64,000 nt of DNA from Trachythela sp. YZ-2020 (GCA_016169945.1 JADLSH010000190.1:1426001-1490000); one strand, 5' to 3'; numbered from the stretch's first letter, positions 11,633 to 25,300 are shown. Notes: generated by a model not told the origin, from the sequence alone. Made by a program: numbers and translations.

Positions 11633-12942
11633 TTATACTCTTACAATGCCCAATGCTTGACCTAACTGAATTTTCTGTCCATGTTTCACTGTAAACTCAA
11701 AATCTCTTGGTCCTTCGAATATTAAAACAACAGCAGATCCCATTGCGAACCATCCTACATGGTCACCTCGGCCGAGCGCCATGCTTCCACCAAACTTCCT
11801 CTCTTGAAAATTTCCCCTTTTTGCTTTCCTTTCGTTAGTTTTCACTTCACTATCAAAGTGGATGTTTATCGATCCGACATTGTACGCACCAACAGCAGTC
11901 ATTGTAAAAGCACCATGTTTCCAATTACCATATAACGACACACGCTCGTTAGTGCAAAGTACGTCTCGAAAGCCTTTCAAAACCCAGGGGGATACGGAAT
12001 ACATTTTGCCAGGGAAATGTCTACGGGTTTCGATATGCCATTCTGTCGGTGAGTGAAAGTGGTGGCAATCCCCAGGTCCCAAGTATAACACACAATGATA
12101 GAGGTGTTTGTTTTCGGCTGGATAATCTGTGTCTATGAATCCTGACTGGGGACCAAGGAAGCTCTCAAGGGAGTATGGGACCCCCTTGACCTGTTCGAGC
12201 TTTCCATCTTCAAGCTGCCCAAAATGTAGTACACAGCCGTCAACTGGGCTAACCTAGAATTTGAAAATAGGGACGTATTAACCGATTATCGCATAAAATT
12301 GTATTGTGTTAGACAGAGTAAAATAGCAAAATAGGGCATATTGTGGCCTAATGGTTCCAACAAATTTCTATGGTAATCACAAATATACTTCAGACTTACC
12401 AGCTCACTGCTTTTATCTATATCTCGTACACCTTGCTTTAATTTTCTTGTGAAAAATGCACCAAGGTTTTGATACTTGCAAGGGTCTGGTTCTTCTGCCT
12501 CGTCCAAACAACAGTTGAACGCCCACGTCCACAAACGAACCACGGGACCTCGTAAAGAGGATGGCAAGTCAATATCGTGAACCGAGCCCCAAAACCTTGA
12601 CAACATCCGAGTTGGAACGACTTTGAACAAGTTCACTTGCCAGGGGGGTATGCTCTTCTCAAACTTCTCTTTTTCCACGGGGGTGTACCTCCGTCTTTCG
12701 CGCTCTTGGATATGCCGAAGTTGAATGAATGAGATAAGTGCAAATCCGACTCCCGCAGGCATCCAAAACCACTTGATCCTTGACGATGGCTTCGCAGTGT
12801 TTTGGCCATTTGTAGAAGAAAACCGTGGTATACTTGATTGTCTTGATTGATGTAGAGGCCCAAATTTCTTGATGTAACAAACATTGACTTTTCTACTCCA
12901 CATTGGTTGAAAACCAATACCAGAGAAAAACAATTTTGACAT
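11633..12942 (-). CDS. PISD: Phosphatidylserine decarboxylase, mitochondrial
   Basis: Two exons, 12400-12942 and 11633-12253, joined in phase 0 (GAGCTG|GTAAGT; TTCTAG|GTTAGC), give 387 residues, close to animal PISD. The enzyme makes phosphatidylethanolamine from phosphatidylserine at the inner mitochondrial membrane. Residues 1-55 are basic and Ser-rich (presequence-like), with a single membrane segment at about 58-77. Family hallmarks follow: NLGAFFTRKLK, VSPVDG (catalytic Asp), PYSLESFLGP, and HHFHSPTEWH (catalytic His). The self-cleavage site, where Ser becomes the pyruvoyl group, is normally LGST near the C-terminus; here it is MGSA. Gly and Ser are kept but the flanking residues are unusual. 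It is divergent from TUFM across 711 bp. The identification is firm. Confidence 0.95.
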
Positions 12943-13653
12943 GTTGTATTGATTGCAAAATATTGTTTTCCTCTCAAAATATAAATAAATTGCTCTTCTT
13001 TATAAATTTCAGCCAGAAAAAATTGAGACAAAATGTTTAAAATGCATACGCCATATTTAATGCCGAATTCAGCGCTAGCAGTGAGAGCAATTTCCGGGGG
13101 GGGATGATATTAATTGCTGTTTACTATTGTAAGTAATCCAGCGCAAAAATATCGAAAAAATAGTTTTAAAATATAATTTGAGGAATTTAAATTGCTAAAA
13201 GTTAGTAAATAGAGCACATCTAGATCGTTTTTATTTATATTAAAAAAGCAAAAAACTAAGTTAGGGCGTTTTATAAATATATCACTAAACAGTAAACACC
13301 GCTGAATATATGAGTCAAAACATGCGGTCAAATCCGAGGTCAAATCGAGGTCAAAATATAAACACTTTTAAAAACGGTTTTGAATATAAATTCCAAACCA
13401 AAACATAAAATACTTTATCCTTACCTAATATCGACAAATCTCGCAACAGTTTTATGCCCAATAGAACAATTTTCAAGGCATTAAAAAGCTCGAGTACTTT
13501 TCGTTCAAAAAATTTCGATGCGCGTGAACTGACAGACTGATGTTCGCACCACCCCCCTGCGTTTTGCTGGCACGTGGATACATTTCGATATATTTGTATG
13601 ATTTTGAAACATCCAAGTTGAATTAAACTTGCTGTTCTTTCAAATTTTTCAAA
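12943..13653. promoter_or_regulatory. Putative shared promoter region of PISD and TUFM
   Basis: The 711-bp spacer lies between two head-to-head start codons of nuclear genes for mitochondrial proteins. It contains short direct repeats (GGTCAAA-TC-GAGGTCAAA near 13326-13355) and a G-run at 13096-13104. No TATA box with a convincing position was found. The bidirectional role is an inference from geometry. Confidence 0.4.
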
Positions 13654-16600
13654 ATGTTTAGTGGTTTTTCTCGTGTTCTTTCTAACTTCTCAGGTATTTG
13701 ATCTGAATTTTGCAGAATTTATAAACATTTCAAATTGCATGATCAAAGTACACATATATTTTGGTTTGATTGTCACATATTTTTGATTTTGTGTGATCTG
13801 TTTTTATAATCTATTGGATTATTGATCGTTTTGTTTTTAAGGCTGATTTTTACTCAACTTATTTTTTAGTTGTTTCAACTTTTCCAAAGTGTGTGTGCTC
13901 AAATCTTCAAGCTTCTCTAAAGGTTGGAAAATGGAACATCAATTACCCATGATATGATGAAATAAATATCTATTTTATTCTGTATAGAATTAGTACACAA
14001 CCCCAGTACACAATCTATTTATATCTCTGTATTAAGGGATGTGTGTAAAATATACATATTCTTATTTGTCTTAGGGACTGTCGACAAATGGATTTTGTCC
14101 TGCTCCACAGATTTATTCTGTGATTAATTGCTCTGACCCCTATCTTATTGCAGACAATGTAATGTCTTGTTTGTACAACAGCATAAATTTCCGTCCCGGT
14201 TATTTAATAATCACAGATTCTAAGCGAACCACTTCCCCTCTTCATAGAACAAGTCCGCAAAGCAGGATGAAATCTACTTGTCAACGGTCCCTTATTACAA
14301 TGTTGTAACTGATAAAATCAGATATCGATATATCTGAAATAAGGGATTGTTGAGAAATTATTTTTGGCCCACAATACAAGACCTAGTCCACAACTGTTTT
14401 GCTTTCCTGTCTCCTTAGCAATTGTGGACCAGTCAATATGTTAATTGTGCTATGAAATCAGTTATTCCTAGTTAATTTATCTGGGATTCTTCCAGAATTA
14501 AGCCTGACCTAAACTACAGCCTGACCTAAACTGCTTTGTATACACCATCTAGAATTTAAACAATAGAGTGCATTGCTACGTAATGAGTTACAGTAATATT
14601 TAATAGCTCAGTTCCTTTAATTTTTATTAATAATAGCTGTTCATTTAATCAATAACCACTCCAAATCAGTATGTTTCCAAGTCATAAGTAGCCTCTCTAC
14701 TGTGTTGCCTGAATACAGGCTACCATTAAACAGCATGATCCAGGGTAATGTTCGAAACAGTTTATCAATAATTTTTCATATTTATATAGTTCAAGCATGT
14801 CAATATTTACAGAATAGCATCAGGTTGGTAATAAACCATAACCAATTCAAATCTTAATATTGGTGGCATTAAAATGCCTCACCAAAACACAAGAAAACAG
14901 TAATATAAACAAGGCATTTTGTTTTTCAGTCCGTTGTTACGCTGAACCAGCAAAGAAAGCAACATTTAGTCGAGAAAAACCCCACGTAAATATCGGAACT
15001 ATCGGCCATGTCGATCATGGGAAAACAACATTGACTGCCGCTATCACTAAAGGTTGGTTTAAAAAGGTTAAGCAGCCAATTAGGAATAGCAAAAATATAT
15101 TAATACTGTACAGTAGCTGGGTACAGTAGACTGGGCTCTTGCCAAAGCATCTCTATTGGGGTCACCTGTGTCAGGGTGATTGGTTAGAGATGCCTGCAGA
15201 GGAGGTCAGTACGGTAGTATAGAAAGGCTGGATGAAAAAGGGGATAATTGAATGCTCAGTTTAACATAACTCTTAATATGAACTTTGCTATTATACTGGA
15301 TTTTATGTATTCTTTAAATTAAGGTTGCATTGTTGTAATAATTAGTGTTGTCTTCTAATTACCCCCTTCTTGTTATTGTTGCTGTTGGTGGTGGTTGTGA
15401 TGATGATTGTGGTGGTGATGGTGGTGATAATGATGATGGTGACAATGTTAGTGGTGATGATGGTAGTGATGATGGTGATGATGGTGATGGTGATTATGGT
15501 GATGGTAGTGATGGTGATGATGGTGGTTGTGAATTTGTGATGGTGATAATGGTTGTGCTGATGTTGTTGATGATGGTGATAATGACAGTGGTGGTGTTGA
15601 TTGTAGTTGTGGTTGTGATTGGTGATGGTAATTATGGTTGTGATGGTGATTATGGTAGTGATGGTGATGTTGTGATGATGGTGACGGTAGTGATGGTGAT
15701 GGTAGAGAAGGTGATGATGGTTGTGCTGATGTTGGTGATGATGGTGATAATGACAGTGGTGGTGTTGATTGTAGTCGTGGTTGTGATGGTGCATACAATA
15801 GCTAAGGGTCCAAGGAACAGCAGGATAAGCCACACAATTGAATTAATACCAAACAATGCCTAATTTACACTGATCTTCCTTTCATTTATTGACAATCTGC
15901 CTCATAAAACTACTGATAAACTTGTGGTCCCTATCATTTAGTTTTGTCCGGTACTGGTCAAGCGAAATATAAATCTTACACGGACATTGATAACGCGCCT
16001 GAAGAAAAAGCAAGAGGAATTACAATCAATACAGCTCATGTTGAATATGAAACAGAAAACAGACATTATGGTCATGTTGACTGTCCTGGTCATGCTGATT
16101 ATATCAAAGTAAGCTACAGTGTTTATGTGTGTCATTGACCTGGTTTATACTACAGACTACATTTTTTTTTATTTTCATAAGACGCGTCTTATATAAGACG
16201 CGAACACACTCATAAATGGTCAAATTCTAGTAAGTCGCGACTTAAATAAGAACAGGGGTTTAGGCTGTTCCACAACACGTTGCGATTTATTACAATATGA
16301 CCATTTATACGAGTGTGTTCGCGTCTTATATAAGACGCGTCTTATGTAAGTCGCGACTTATTTTCTCCCGTATAAATGGGCCTAATATAAGTACAAGATG
16401 GACAATCCAAAATCCAACTGGACTAGCTAGAATAACACAATCTATACAGACAATGATTCTGGAGACAAAGCATGGCAAATATTTTCCTGATAGATAGTTA
16501 TATATTAATTGCCATATTTATAAACATATACGAATTATCCGTCTTAGTGTAAACACATTGATGACTGCACTCTAAACAATGTATGTTTACTGTTGTTGGA

Positions 16601-18846
16601 ATTACTGTTGTTTTCTATTTGATTGTTGTATTTTTTGTCAGAACATGATCACAGGTGCAGCTCAAATGGATGGAGCCATCTTGGTTGTTGCTGCTACAGA
16701 CGGTCAAATGCCACAGACCAGAGAACATTTACTGCTTGCTAACCAGGTAACCAATAATAGAGCGAGTCACACTAGCACGAAGAATTGCTTCAATGCATAT
16801 TTTTTAATAAGGGTAAAATCTAAGTGAGCTTGTATATTGTTTAGGTTGGAGTGAAAAAACTTGTAGTTTATGTGAATAAAGCTGATATGATCGACGATCC
16901 GGAAATGTTAGAGTTGGTAAGTGTACTGTCACTTGTGTGGATAATTCATCACAACACCAGAAAGTTTGAACGTTTGACACGTTGGACAAAAAATGTGAAG
17001 AATAAGTAATATTCAAGTGTATCCAAACAAGAGCTAATTGTCTCCACAGCAAAATCATACTTGAGAAACAAAAAGGGTATGACTAAAAGGAGAGTTATCA
17101 CCGGAGAGTTAAATCGGAATATTGTTTTCTAGTTTGTCCTAGCTGGGCGTTGTACATAGCTGTAAATTATTTGTATGTATCCTTGTATATTGAAGCGTAC
17201 CTATTTTATCACTATAAGGTGGAACTAGAACTGAACGAACTTCTCCCGATGTTCGGTTACGACGAAGACACTCCGATCATAATCGGTTCAGCGCTCTGCG
17301 CTCTGGAAGACCGGAATCCAGAGATTGGACTGGACTCTATTAAGAAACTCCTAGAGGCTGTTGATTCGTATATACCAACACCACTACGTGACCTGGATAA
17401 ACCCTTTCTGATGCCTGTCGAGGACGTGTACTCGATTGCCGGTCGGGGCACCGTCGTGACGGGCCGTATTGAACGGGGCGTGGTCAAGAAAGGGGATGAA
17501 GTGCAGTTTATTGGACATAGGAGTGGGACTAAGACTGTGGTTACAGGTACGAATAATGGGCTCAGTATATAACTGGACTGACATCTTGTGAGCGCAGTAT
17601 AGGACTGAACTGATATCTTGTGAGCTCAGTATATTACTGGACTGATACTTTGCATATTATTCCAGGACTTGAGATGTTTCACAAGACGTTAGACAGAGGT
17701 GAAGCTGGTGACAATTTGGGTGCTTTAGTACGTGGTGTAAAGCGTGACGAAGTGAAGCGAGGTGTTGTGCTGTGTGCGCCTGGTTCAGTAACCTCACATT
17801 CCAAATGTCAAGCCGAGGTATAGTAGATAAAATATAGCAGAAAACACTGCTTTCAATGCTATGTATATTGCAAATAGAGGATCTCCGAACCTCTAGAGAA
17901 CATTTTAGAACTATTTAGTAAAATGTTCGTTTAGTTTGGTTTTCTTCCTGAAGTAACACTGGACCAAATAAGGATTGTCCTTACTTTGGCTAGAACTGAT
18001 AGAGCTATCCAGTATAAATAAAGTTAGTTTAGGTTTCCTCCTGTAGTAACACTGGAACAATGCGAGATGGCCCTTACTGAACCTCTAGGGAGAACAGTTT
18101 AGAACTGATAGAGCTATCCAGTATAAATAAAGTTAGTTTAGGTTTCCTCCTGTAGTAACACTGGATCAATAAGAGATGACTCTTACTGAACCTCTAGGGA
18201 GAACAGTTTAGAACTGATAGAGCTATCCAGTATAAATAAAGTTAGTTTAGGTTTCCTCCTGTAGTAACACTGGAACAATGCGAGATGGCCCTTACTGAAC
18301 CTCTAGAGAGAACAGTTTAGAACTGATAGAGCTATCCAGTATAAATAAACTGTAGTAGACTAATACGCGGTGACCCTTACTGAACCTCAGGGAATCAGTA
18401 TAAAACGGATAAAGTTAGTTAACTCTGGTTAAATTGGGGAAGTTAATATAATGATTAATGTTGAGCTGACCATAGTAAAATATCATAAAATGCCTTGCTA
18501 CTGTATACTGAATAGTACAACAGTACGTTTAGAAATGTTTTGTCAAAACAAAACAAATTAACATTCACTTCTGTGTCTCAACCAGGTTTACATTTTAAAG
18601 AAAGAAGAGGGAGGTAGACACAAGCCATTCGTGACAAACTACACTCCACAAATGTATGTTCGTACTGGCGATGTCGCTGCGACCATAACACTACCTAAAG
18701 ACAAGCAGTTTGTGATGCCAGGAGAAAATGCTAATCTTAGCTTTGAACTTATGTGGGACATGCCTCTCGAAGTAGGGCTCAGGTTTACCTTACGTGAAGG
18801 CAGCAAGACTGTGGGAACTGGGGTAGTTACGAAGCTTGGTGATTAA
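13654..18846 (+). CDS. TUFM: Elongation factor Tu, mitochondrial
   Basis: Eight exons: 13654-13693, 14930-15052, 15942-16108, 16642-16746, 16845-16916, 17219-17546, 17666-17817, 18586-18846. All phases close and the product is 415 residues. It delivers aminoacyl-tRNA to mitochondrial ribosomes in a GTP-dependent way. Visible G-motifs are GHVDHGKT (P-loop), RGITIN (switch I), DCPGH (switch II), NKAD, and SALCAL. They are followed by EF-Tu domains 2 and 3 ([36 protein letters not shown] at the C-terminus). The presequence is short (about 20 residues ahead of the conserved [17 protein letters not shown]). I skipped a possible exon at 13870-13922 because it breaks the phase with exon 14930. Introns hold a MITE, a GATGGT-type array, a palindrome-rich hairpin and a 109-bp tandem repeat. 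Confidence 0.95.
14072..14293. mobile_element. MITE, family D, in TUFM intron 1
   Basis: Terminal inverted repeats of about 34 bp: left TTAGGGACTGTCGACAAATG, right in reverse complement TAAGGGACCGTTGACAAGTA. Both continue to GATTT...TCCTGCT. Roughly 220 bp, non-coding. A degenerate similar end (ATAAGGGATTGTTGAGAAAT) occurs at about 14337. Confidence 0.65.
15370..15793 (+). repeat. Trinucleotide-based GATGGT/GGTGAT array in TUFM intron 2
   Basis: About 420 bp built from TGATGG, TGGTGA and TTGTGG triplet units with no fixed longer period. A half-repeat of about 180 bp (GTTGTGCTGATGTTG...GTGGTGTTGATTGTAG) recurs at about 15552 and 15720. His- and Asp/Gly-rich open frames here are artefacts of the triplet structure. 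Confidence 0.85.
16178..16344. repeat. Inverted repeat with nested palindromes in TUFM intron 3
   Basis: Arms of about 44 bp (16178-16221 and 16299-16344) are near-perfect reverse complements, differing by a 2-nt indel. Each contains the palindrome AAGACGCGTCTT. AAGTCGCGACTT palindromes also lie inside (about 16231) and just outside (about 16347). Probably a non-autonomous DNA transposon. Confidence 0.7.
17890..18420 (+). repeat. 109-bp tandem repeat array in TUFM intron 7
   Basis: The block AGAGCTATCCAGTATAAATA starts at 18001, 18110, 18219 and 18328, an exact 109-bp period, with degraded copies at each end. Single or partial units occur at 48060-48240, 61590-61787 and 63335-63475. Two of those directly follow a tRNA-derived SINE in the SINE's own orientation. 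Confidence 0.85.
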
Positions 18847-19384
18847 AGATATTATTCATCAGTTATTGTGAAGATATTATAGTAATCAGTGTAACTATGT
18901 AATATCTGTATATCTTGGAAATGTTTGCCAATAATCTGACAGATGTTTTACTCGCTTCACTACTGTTAGAATAGCGTAACAAAAGTTGAACTTTATATAG
19001 AAAGTGTAAGAGGAAATGAAAATGTGTCTAGGTAAGCTGATGAGAATATACCGCACACAGTGTGAAAAACCATTTTATTATCTAAAAACTCAACTGTTAG
19101 AAAGTTTGCGTCAAATAAGATACACTATTATATCAACATAATTATCAACATTCAATAAGATTTAGGTTAGTTCGAAATTAGCAATGTCAATTATTTACAC
19201 ATATTTTTAAAGGCTACATTTAACTTAAAAGATAGTTTCTTTCCTGTTTGTAGGACAGGTCTAACTTATTCATACTGTATTACTCTTGTCGTTATTAACT
19301 ATATCTATTTCAACTCAATTATATATTACATATTGACACTTATAATCTAGTCCGATTTTTTTAGCCTTATTAAATCCGACTTAA
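18847..19384. other. Convergent 3' ends of TUFM and the receptor gene
   Basis: AT-rich spacer without a gene. It should contain both 3' UTRs. No AATAAA was found for TUFM at a convincing distance. Confidence 0.4.
19074..19079 (-). terminator. Candidate poly(A) signal of the receptor gene
   Basis: Minus-strand AATAAA about 300 bp downstream of the receptor stop codon at 19385. Confidence 0.35.
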
Positions 19385-22300
19385 TTAAACGTCTTCGTCA
19401 ACAATTTCGTCATTATTTAACTTCAACGTGGAACTCTTCTGCGCATGCTCCCTCTCAAGTGCTTCGTACAGCGGATTACCGAAACTAGATACGTCATGAC
19501 TATGTGACACAACAGGTTCACAATACTGATCAGACTTCTCCCCAGGCTCCGGCTCATTGAAGGGATCTTGAGCCGGATTGCTTACGTACAGCGGATTTCC
19601 ACAATCCGAGATGACGTCATCGTTTTCGTAGCTCCCGTAAACTTTTAGGACAGCGGCATCCGAAAAGTCATCCCGTTTGTTCCCTTTAAGACCCGAACTA
19701 CCCTCATTCACTGGGTTTGCCTCGTACAATGGATTATCGGTGGTAACAGGGGATATGTACATAGGGTTCTCGCTGTGTCCCGTTTCACCCCTGTCATCCA
19801 CTGCCAGGTCATAGCCAGGGTTATCCCAGGAATTCAGTTCCATTTCGTGTTCTGATACGACGACAGTTCTGTCGTCAGTCGGTTGACTAGATTTTCTTGC
19901 GATGCGCCGTCTTCGTACGAAGTAAAGTAAGACCAGAGCCAATAAGCCTTTATTAAAAATATAACAAACAATGGAGTTGATGTTCGCGAGCGAAAATATG
20001 TTTTTGGCTCGATTCTGGTATAATATGTACCAGTAATATACAGTACTGATGAAGGTCATGGCTTACGAAAAGAAAGCTTTGCAATAATATGTATACGCGG
20101 TGTTTCCCACAAGACAAAACAAATTATATTTGTCTCTTTTGTCGGCATGCAAACTTACAAAGAAGTGAAGAACACATCTTTACTTACAAAGGAATAAAAA
20201 TCCTCCGACAGCTCCGCCAATTACCGGTGCGCGATTTCCACCATCTTTGTTGCTCAGTGCTCCAACTGAAGGCACTTTTCCTTCACCCGTTGTTACTTGA
20301 TCTCCTTTTTTAGTTGTTCTTGCTTTCGCTTGTGTGGTTCGTCTTTCTGTGGGTCTTTTTGTAGTAATGGGCTCTAAATGAATAATATAAAAAACAATGG
20401 TCCTTTGCACCACACTTAGGGTACGTTTACACGCCGCGATTTGTCGGGCCGATTTCAGATGGACGTTGATGATATTTGAAAAATACGTGGCAAACGTCAT
20501 CTGACGACATCATCAACTGAAAATATTCGTCATTAACATTCAGAGAAACCTGATTCAATATCAACCAACATTAACAAACATAATCTTCATACAGACCCAA
20601 CAATATTGGACTGGTTTGAATGAAAAGCGGACTTTTACCTGAAAAACACTGTGAAATATTCTTAGCTCCTTTGGTTGCAGTCGTGTGGCCAGCAGGGCAT
20701 GGCAAGCAGCCAAACTGTCCTCTCATTGGTTGATACGTGTTGCCAGGACAATCAAGACAACTGCCAACGTTTTCTGTGATTTTACCATACGTACCAGCTG
20801 GACAGATCACTGGTTTGAAAGAAAATTGAAACTTAAGCAATTCATGATCAAGCGTTTCGTTGCAGTGGTGCTTATTTGCCCTCAATAGGTGGGTTTCACT
20901 AAGCACTTATCAGAGCCAGAAAATAATATTAATTATTTTCATTATATGTAGTCTTGTGTTTGGTTAATTAAGACCACTGCGCTGGCTTCGCGCGAAAATA
21001 TTTCTGGATACGAAAAAAATTAATATTAAAATAACAAAACACAAAAGAATGATAATTTTGAGTACCTTGGCATTGTGACTTGTCGATCGACCCTTTCTCA
21101 ATAGTGGTGAATCCCTTGGGACATCGAGTGCACTCTGTGTGACCACTGTTTGATTGGTGGGTACCCACCTGGCATTGAACACAAGTTGCCATAGTGTTTT
21201 CATCCATTTTCCCATAATATCCGGGCGAACAGTCAACTATAAGAGAGAGAGAACTTTTCTTTCATACCGTATTTTATAAAAAGTATGGAAAAGTGTCTCA
21301 TGCAATCAAAATACTTTTCCATACGAACTACGAAGCTTTAGTCTTACAAACATTTTTAATTTGCATCTATGATCCGCCTGGATAAACTTGAAGGGCCATT
21401 CCTAATATAGATCGCGCTATTCTATGTTGTTCCTCTGGATAGTTCGTCATGAGTCGCCAGATAGATGATGCGTGTTAAGGATGAACCATGTTTAGTATAA
21501 CCATTTTTACGGGTGGTAGTCATGCGGTTAGCGCGCTGCCCCTTACCTCTGAGTTAAGCCTGCTATTGGGTAACTTCCCTGTGCTTGATAAACTCAAGTA
21601 AGTAGAGATTGGTTGGTTCTCTCCTGTGCTTCGAGGGTTTTTCTCTGGGTACTCCGGAACTAACCCTAAGACACTAACCTTAACTAACCCTCGGAACCTT
21701 GGTCAATTGGGTTGCAAAAACGTGTTAAGGCTTTCCGTCCACCTCAGAGTGGTAAACATAATAATAGAGTAGCATATAAATCGGGCAATTGCTTAAGAAA
21801 TAAATCTCACCACATCTGAAATTCTGTTCAAGTTTCCTCCCACGAGAACATGCCGTGGACACTCCTTCAACACCAACAGAATATTTCTCCACCAAAAATC
21901 GCTGATCACCAATATCAAAAGATAATACCCCATCGTTTGCTGCTTTTACTAGCCGACCAATAGCCGTGCGTAGTTCTCGCAACGAGCCAATCACCTTGCG
22001 CGCATCTTGTTCGAAATTTCGACCGTTAGTAGAGGTCACATTCTTACCAACATACTGAAAAACCCACTGGCAAACTTTAGGAGTTGTCATCGCGGTACAT
22101 TGGGTTATTTGCAAATCTCTGACCTGTGGGTTGAATTGCATTGACGAATTCGAAGTACTATTACCAGAACTCGATGTATTATTAACAGTCGATGTTGTAT
22201 TACTATGAACAGAAGAATTTCTACTGCTATAAAAAGACAACAGTTCTGCGAGTTTTGATTGGATATCCTCATAGGTAATAGGATTTGGTTCTGATCTTTT

Positions 22301-25300
22301 AAAAATCCTCACCTTGTTTCTACTTTGGGCTAAAGTAACGGATAACTTTGCTACGGGAACAGGCAGGGCGAAATTTAGAACTTTTACATAGCTTGTTCTT
22401 GAACGGCTTGTACCATAGAAATTGCTCACGTTGCAAAAATACCACCCTTCGTGGTGGCGCTGAACTGGGACGAAATTGAAATAAGAAAATTTCTGACCAC
22501 CTAGCTTTATAAATACACTGGAATTATTAGCTTTAAAATACCATTGATATGTCATATTGTTGTCTGTAGTTTCAGCTACGCATCGTAGCGAGTCATTGGT
22601 GTAAATGATTGCGTTCAGGCGTTTGATTGGTTGAATATTAATAAACGGTGCGGGGTGGACTACAACTAGAGATGGGGTTGAGGTTTCCATAGAAACGTGA
22701 TTCGTGACAATGCACGTATAATTGCCAGAGTGGGTAGACTTAGCTTCGGTTATTAAAAGGGTATTTGATGTTTGGTCGGTTAGATAGTCATCGTTAAACT
22801 TCCAGTTAAAAGTTAAGGAATCTCCACTCGCGTTACAAGTTAGCATCAACGGTCGACCTTCGCCAATGTCCGCAAAGGCTTCGGGCTGTTTCGTAATATT
22901 CGGCGCGCGTGCGCAGAATAGTTTAACATCCCTCATGTCTTTTAAGATGCTTAATATATTCCACGAGACTTCATTGGCTTCGTTGAAAGTAATATCGGTA
23001 TTTATACTCAAACGGCCGAGCTCGTTCCGGAGGTGCACGATCATCTCACGAACTTTATGGGACCCAGGCAAACCCGAAGCTTCGTTCATCTCAAACAAAC
23101 TGTCCGTTATATAAACAATACAATCTTCAAAACCGCTACAATTTCCTAATACCACGTTAAAAATGTTCTCCATTGCCGAAAACCAGTTCTTGAAAAGAAG
23201 TTTTGAGTTCAAATGTAGTGGTTTAAATCCATCTTCGAGCGCCTCGTTTTGCAGTTCATGCGCGGCTGACATAATTTTGTCGTTCTGAAGACTATTTAAG
23301 TATGATTCTTTGTCAATTTTCAGTCCAAACGAAGCAGCTTGGCTTGAGTCGAAGTTTTCAAAAATTTGACTTGCATTAAATGTATCTGATGTGTTTCTCT
23401 TCAAATAGTTTTTGATAAGTTCTTTTGCTTCGGTAGTCAGGTTAAACAATGACATACTCATATCTTGTAGCGCTTGTTCGTAGTTGGTGAATTCTGAACA
23501 CAATCTATGGTACTTTTGTAAACTGGACAAGGCATAACCATTGTCGCCATTGTCAATTGAACGTCTTTTTCGCGAGCTTTTGTCGCTATCTTCGCCAAGT
23601 TTACCATATAAGTCCAATATATCTTTCGCTATACCGCTTAGCGACGAGTTTACCGCTCTGAAATTTATCATACCATTGAATTCTTGTCGTGTGCCGTTAA
23701 CGTTTAAGTTAAGCTTGACCGGTATTAAATCATTTCCACCGTTGTGAACATCAACCTTAAAGCTTGCGCCGTCGAATTCAATTCCACCCATTTTTTCATC
23801 AAAAATCCATTTTAAGTTCAATTGTTCGGCAAGCAAACTCGAAACTTGTCTTGACTTCACGCTTATATTATAAGCCTTGCGAAGACTCGTTACCGTGTCT
23901 TGTGTAAAGTTTACAAGATTTTTCGCAGATTTCAAACGAATTTCAACATTTCGGATCTGAATTTGCCAATAAAAGAGGTCACCCCTGGCAGTTTCTACTT
24001 GTTGAAGCAAATCAATTTCGCTGCTAGAATTTGCGATGAGTTTTTCTAAGGCGTCAATTCGAATCTTATTACAAAAGTGATTTTCGGCAACACATGTGCG
24101 GTTTACAGTTTTGAAAGCGCACGGAACTGTTTCACAACAGCTTTTTGGAATAATCTCCGTGGTCACGTGAGTCTCACATGGTCGAACGCACGTGTACGGC
24201 GCGCGATATTTTTCGTAACGGAAACCGGAAGTAGCACAGGACTCTGTGTGAATGCTGCAATTCCAGTGTCCATTGCGGTCGTCTGTTTCACAAAGTTTCT
24301 CAGAAACTAGGTTACTTGTAATCTCAGAATATTGACAAACATTTTGTTTTCTAGTTCCAGGAAAAAGACTAGATTTTTCGTTTGCCCCAAAGTCATATTT
24401 GCCTCGCCCACCGCCAGCAAACTTTCTTCCAAACGAGAATATCTTTTTGTAGCCCATTTTTAGAGTTTCTTGCAATGCATTTTTAACTCTCCCGCCTTTT
24501 ACATAAACTCTAACACACTGTTGTCGTTTGCAAGGTACAAAGCTTGAATTCGTTTCGACTCTGCGAGTTTCGGTTTTGTAACAAGTCGAAAGACATGTCT
24601 TTTTAGATTTTCCCGCCACTTTGTACTCGCAATGCCTGCAAACCACGCCAGCCTGACAAATATCGGGGCACTGCTTCACTTCAGGGCAAAATTTATCCAG
24701 ATGCGCTTTCAGCCTATCCAAACGTTGACTCACATTACTTTGAAGGCTTTTAAAACGCATTTCGACCGCTTCTAAGTTTCTTTTTGAGTTTTTGTACTCG
24801 ACTTGCGACTTATTAAGCTTTTGTTGTTTAATTTCGAGGACAGATAAAACACTTTCAAGGCGGTTTTTAGCCCTTTGCTCCCTTTTTTCAAAGAATGCTA
24901 CCCGTTTTACCGCCCTGTCGTAAACTTGAAAAGCATAATCATGCAAAATATCCCTTAAAGATTCCACAAGGCTACCTTCGCCCGATCTAAACTGTCCTGA
25001 TGCCACAAACTTTTGGTTCTGCCAAGATTCTAACGGGGAAACACAGCTCAAATCGGCTTTGAAAACACCATGAACTTTACCAGTAGTGTTGAAACTTAAT
25101 GCATCTCTTCCAAAAGTAACATTCACTAAATTGTTAAATCCTAGAAGCTCAACGCTGCTTTCAAATGACCCAATCGACTTGCGACCGTCTTGGCTAGAAA
25201 TACGGATTCCTACATTGAGATTATTTGGCTTAAAGATACCATATTTTTGCGTAGTATTCCTGTGTGCTCCTCCTTTTACCGTAATATCTTTGCTTTGCTT

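Noticed and set aside
13870..13922. Extra TUFM exon after exon 1
   Set aside because: It has a usable acceptor and donor, but including it shifts the phase and breaks the frame into the conserved exon at 14930. Direct joining of exons 1 and 3 fits.
15342..15863. His-rich (minus) and Asp/Gly-rich (plus) ORFs
   Set aside because: Products of a GATGGT triplet array in TUFM intron 2; open in several frames at once.
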